NCBI GenBank assembly: GCA_900769975.1
Contig: CAAGIR010000136.1
Location: 1-6,865, forward strand
Reading direction: 5' to 3'
Source: Spirochaetia bacterium
Lineage (GTDB): Bacteria > Spirochaetota > Spirochaetia > Treponematales > Treponemataceae
DNA: 6,865 nt
Shown here: positions 6,727 through 6,865 of the stretch, piece by piece
How the letters are laid out: every line of letters starts with the position of its first letter
Numbering within the stretch: position 1 is the first letter of the stretch
Position numbers and translations under genes: made by a program
The notes under the pieces: model-generated
What the model was told of the DNA's origin: nothing
Seen by the model: only the letters and a program-made list of their open reading frames with translations
The model's database searches: none

Positions 6727-6741
6727 CGACATATAATGTCG
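6727..6741. repeat. Perfect 15-nt palindrome with 3-nt centre
   Basis: CGACAT-ATA-ATGTCG: 6-bp arms around three bases. It lies just upstream of the putative -10 of the small gene, where a repressor or activator site would be expected. As RNA it would be only a short hairpin, and no U-run follows on either strand, so an operator-like site is likelier than a terminator. Function is inferred only from position and symmetry. Confidence 0.4.
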
Positions 6742-6865
6742 GGGGAAAAGTCTTTGTAGTGGTAATTTGTTTATTTTGGGGTGGTGTGAAAAAACAAATT
6801 CGCCAGCTGGGTGATGAAGGTGCAGGGTTTTTGAGATGCGGCGTGCCGAGGCTTGAACAGGCGGG
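6742..6865. other. Right edge: no supported gene
   Basis: The first half has G-runs and A/T tracts, and the last 40 bases are richer in G+C than the operon. A plus-strand frame is open to the window end and could start at a GTG at 6786 (reads KKQIRQLGDEGAGFLRCGVP), but it is short, lacks a well-spaced ribosome binding site and matches no family I can name. It may be the start of a gene or of a dispersed repeat continuing past the window. Confidence 0.3.

Noticed and set aside
6732..6737. Plus-strand TATAAT inside the palindrome as a promoter
   Set aside because: No acceptable -35 at 16-18 bp and no extended -10 TG upstream; the match arises from the palindrome centre, and no supported plus-strand gene follows.
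6786..6865. Plus-strand partial gene from GTG at the right edge
   Set aside because: Only about 26 codons are visible, with no well-spaced ribosome binding site and no recognised family; kept only as a note in the right-edge entry.

Overview
The window holds most of a type V-A (Cas12a/Cpf1) CRISPR-Cas locus, with every convincing gene on the minus strand. In transcription order, from high to low coordinates, it runs: a small unrecognised gene that looks frameshifted; a helix-turn-helix/WYL regulator; cas12a (1323 aa, all nuclease and crRNA-processing residues visible); cas4; and cas1, which is cut by the left edge and carries a frameshift. cas2 and the CRISPR array usually follow cas1 in this subtype, so they would lie beyond position 1. 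No type V-A repeat is visible inside the window.

The DNA is A+T rich. The gene order matches the common V-A layout found in host-associated anaerobes. My best guess is a gut or rumen Treponema-like spirochaete, from the general look of the Cas12a and the WYL regulator. That is recall-based inference; Lachnospiraceae, Prevotella and other V-A hosts cannot be excluded from this sequence alone.

Layout. Positions 6677-6865 are mostly non-coding, with a small perfect palindrome and a G+C-richer right edge. Positions 6346-6676 hold the small gene, with a good Shine-Dalgarno site but a +1 frame break at a CCCAAAA run. A consensus extended -10 promoter sits at 6318-6326, and its predicted start point is the A of the regulator's ATG, so the regulator mRNA may be leaderless. 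The regulator (5313-6311) is followed after 14 nt by cas12a (1327-5298), the two probably co-transcribed. A 53-nt stem-loop with 13-bp perfect arms lies between cas12a and cas4. cas4 (672-1253) and cas1 (1-654) follow, 17 nt apart.

How the genes work together: Cas12a processes its own pre-crRNA and cuts target DNA with one RuvC site. Cas4 and Cas1 (with Cas2 outside) capture PAM-proximal spacers. The WYL protein is placed to control the operon, perhaps by sensing a nucleic-acid or nucleotide signal. If the cas1 frameshift is real, interference could be intact while adaptation is lost. If it is an assembly error or a slippage site, the system is complete in the part visible here.
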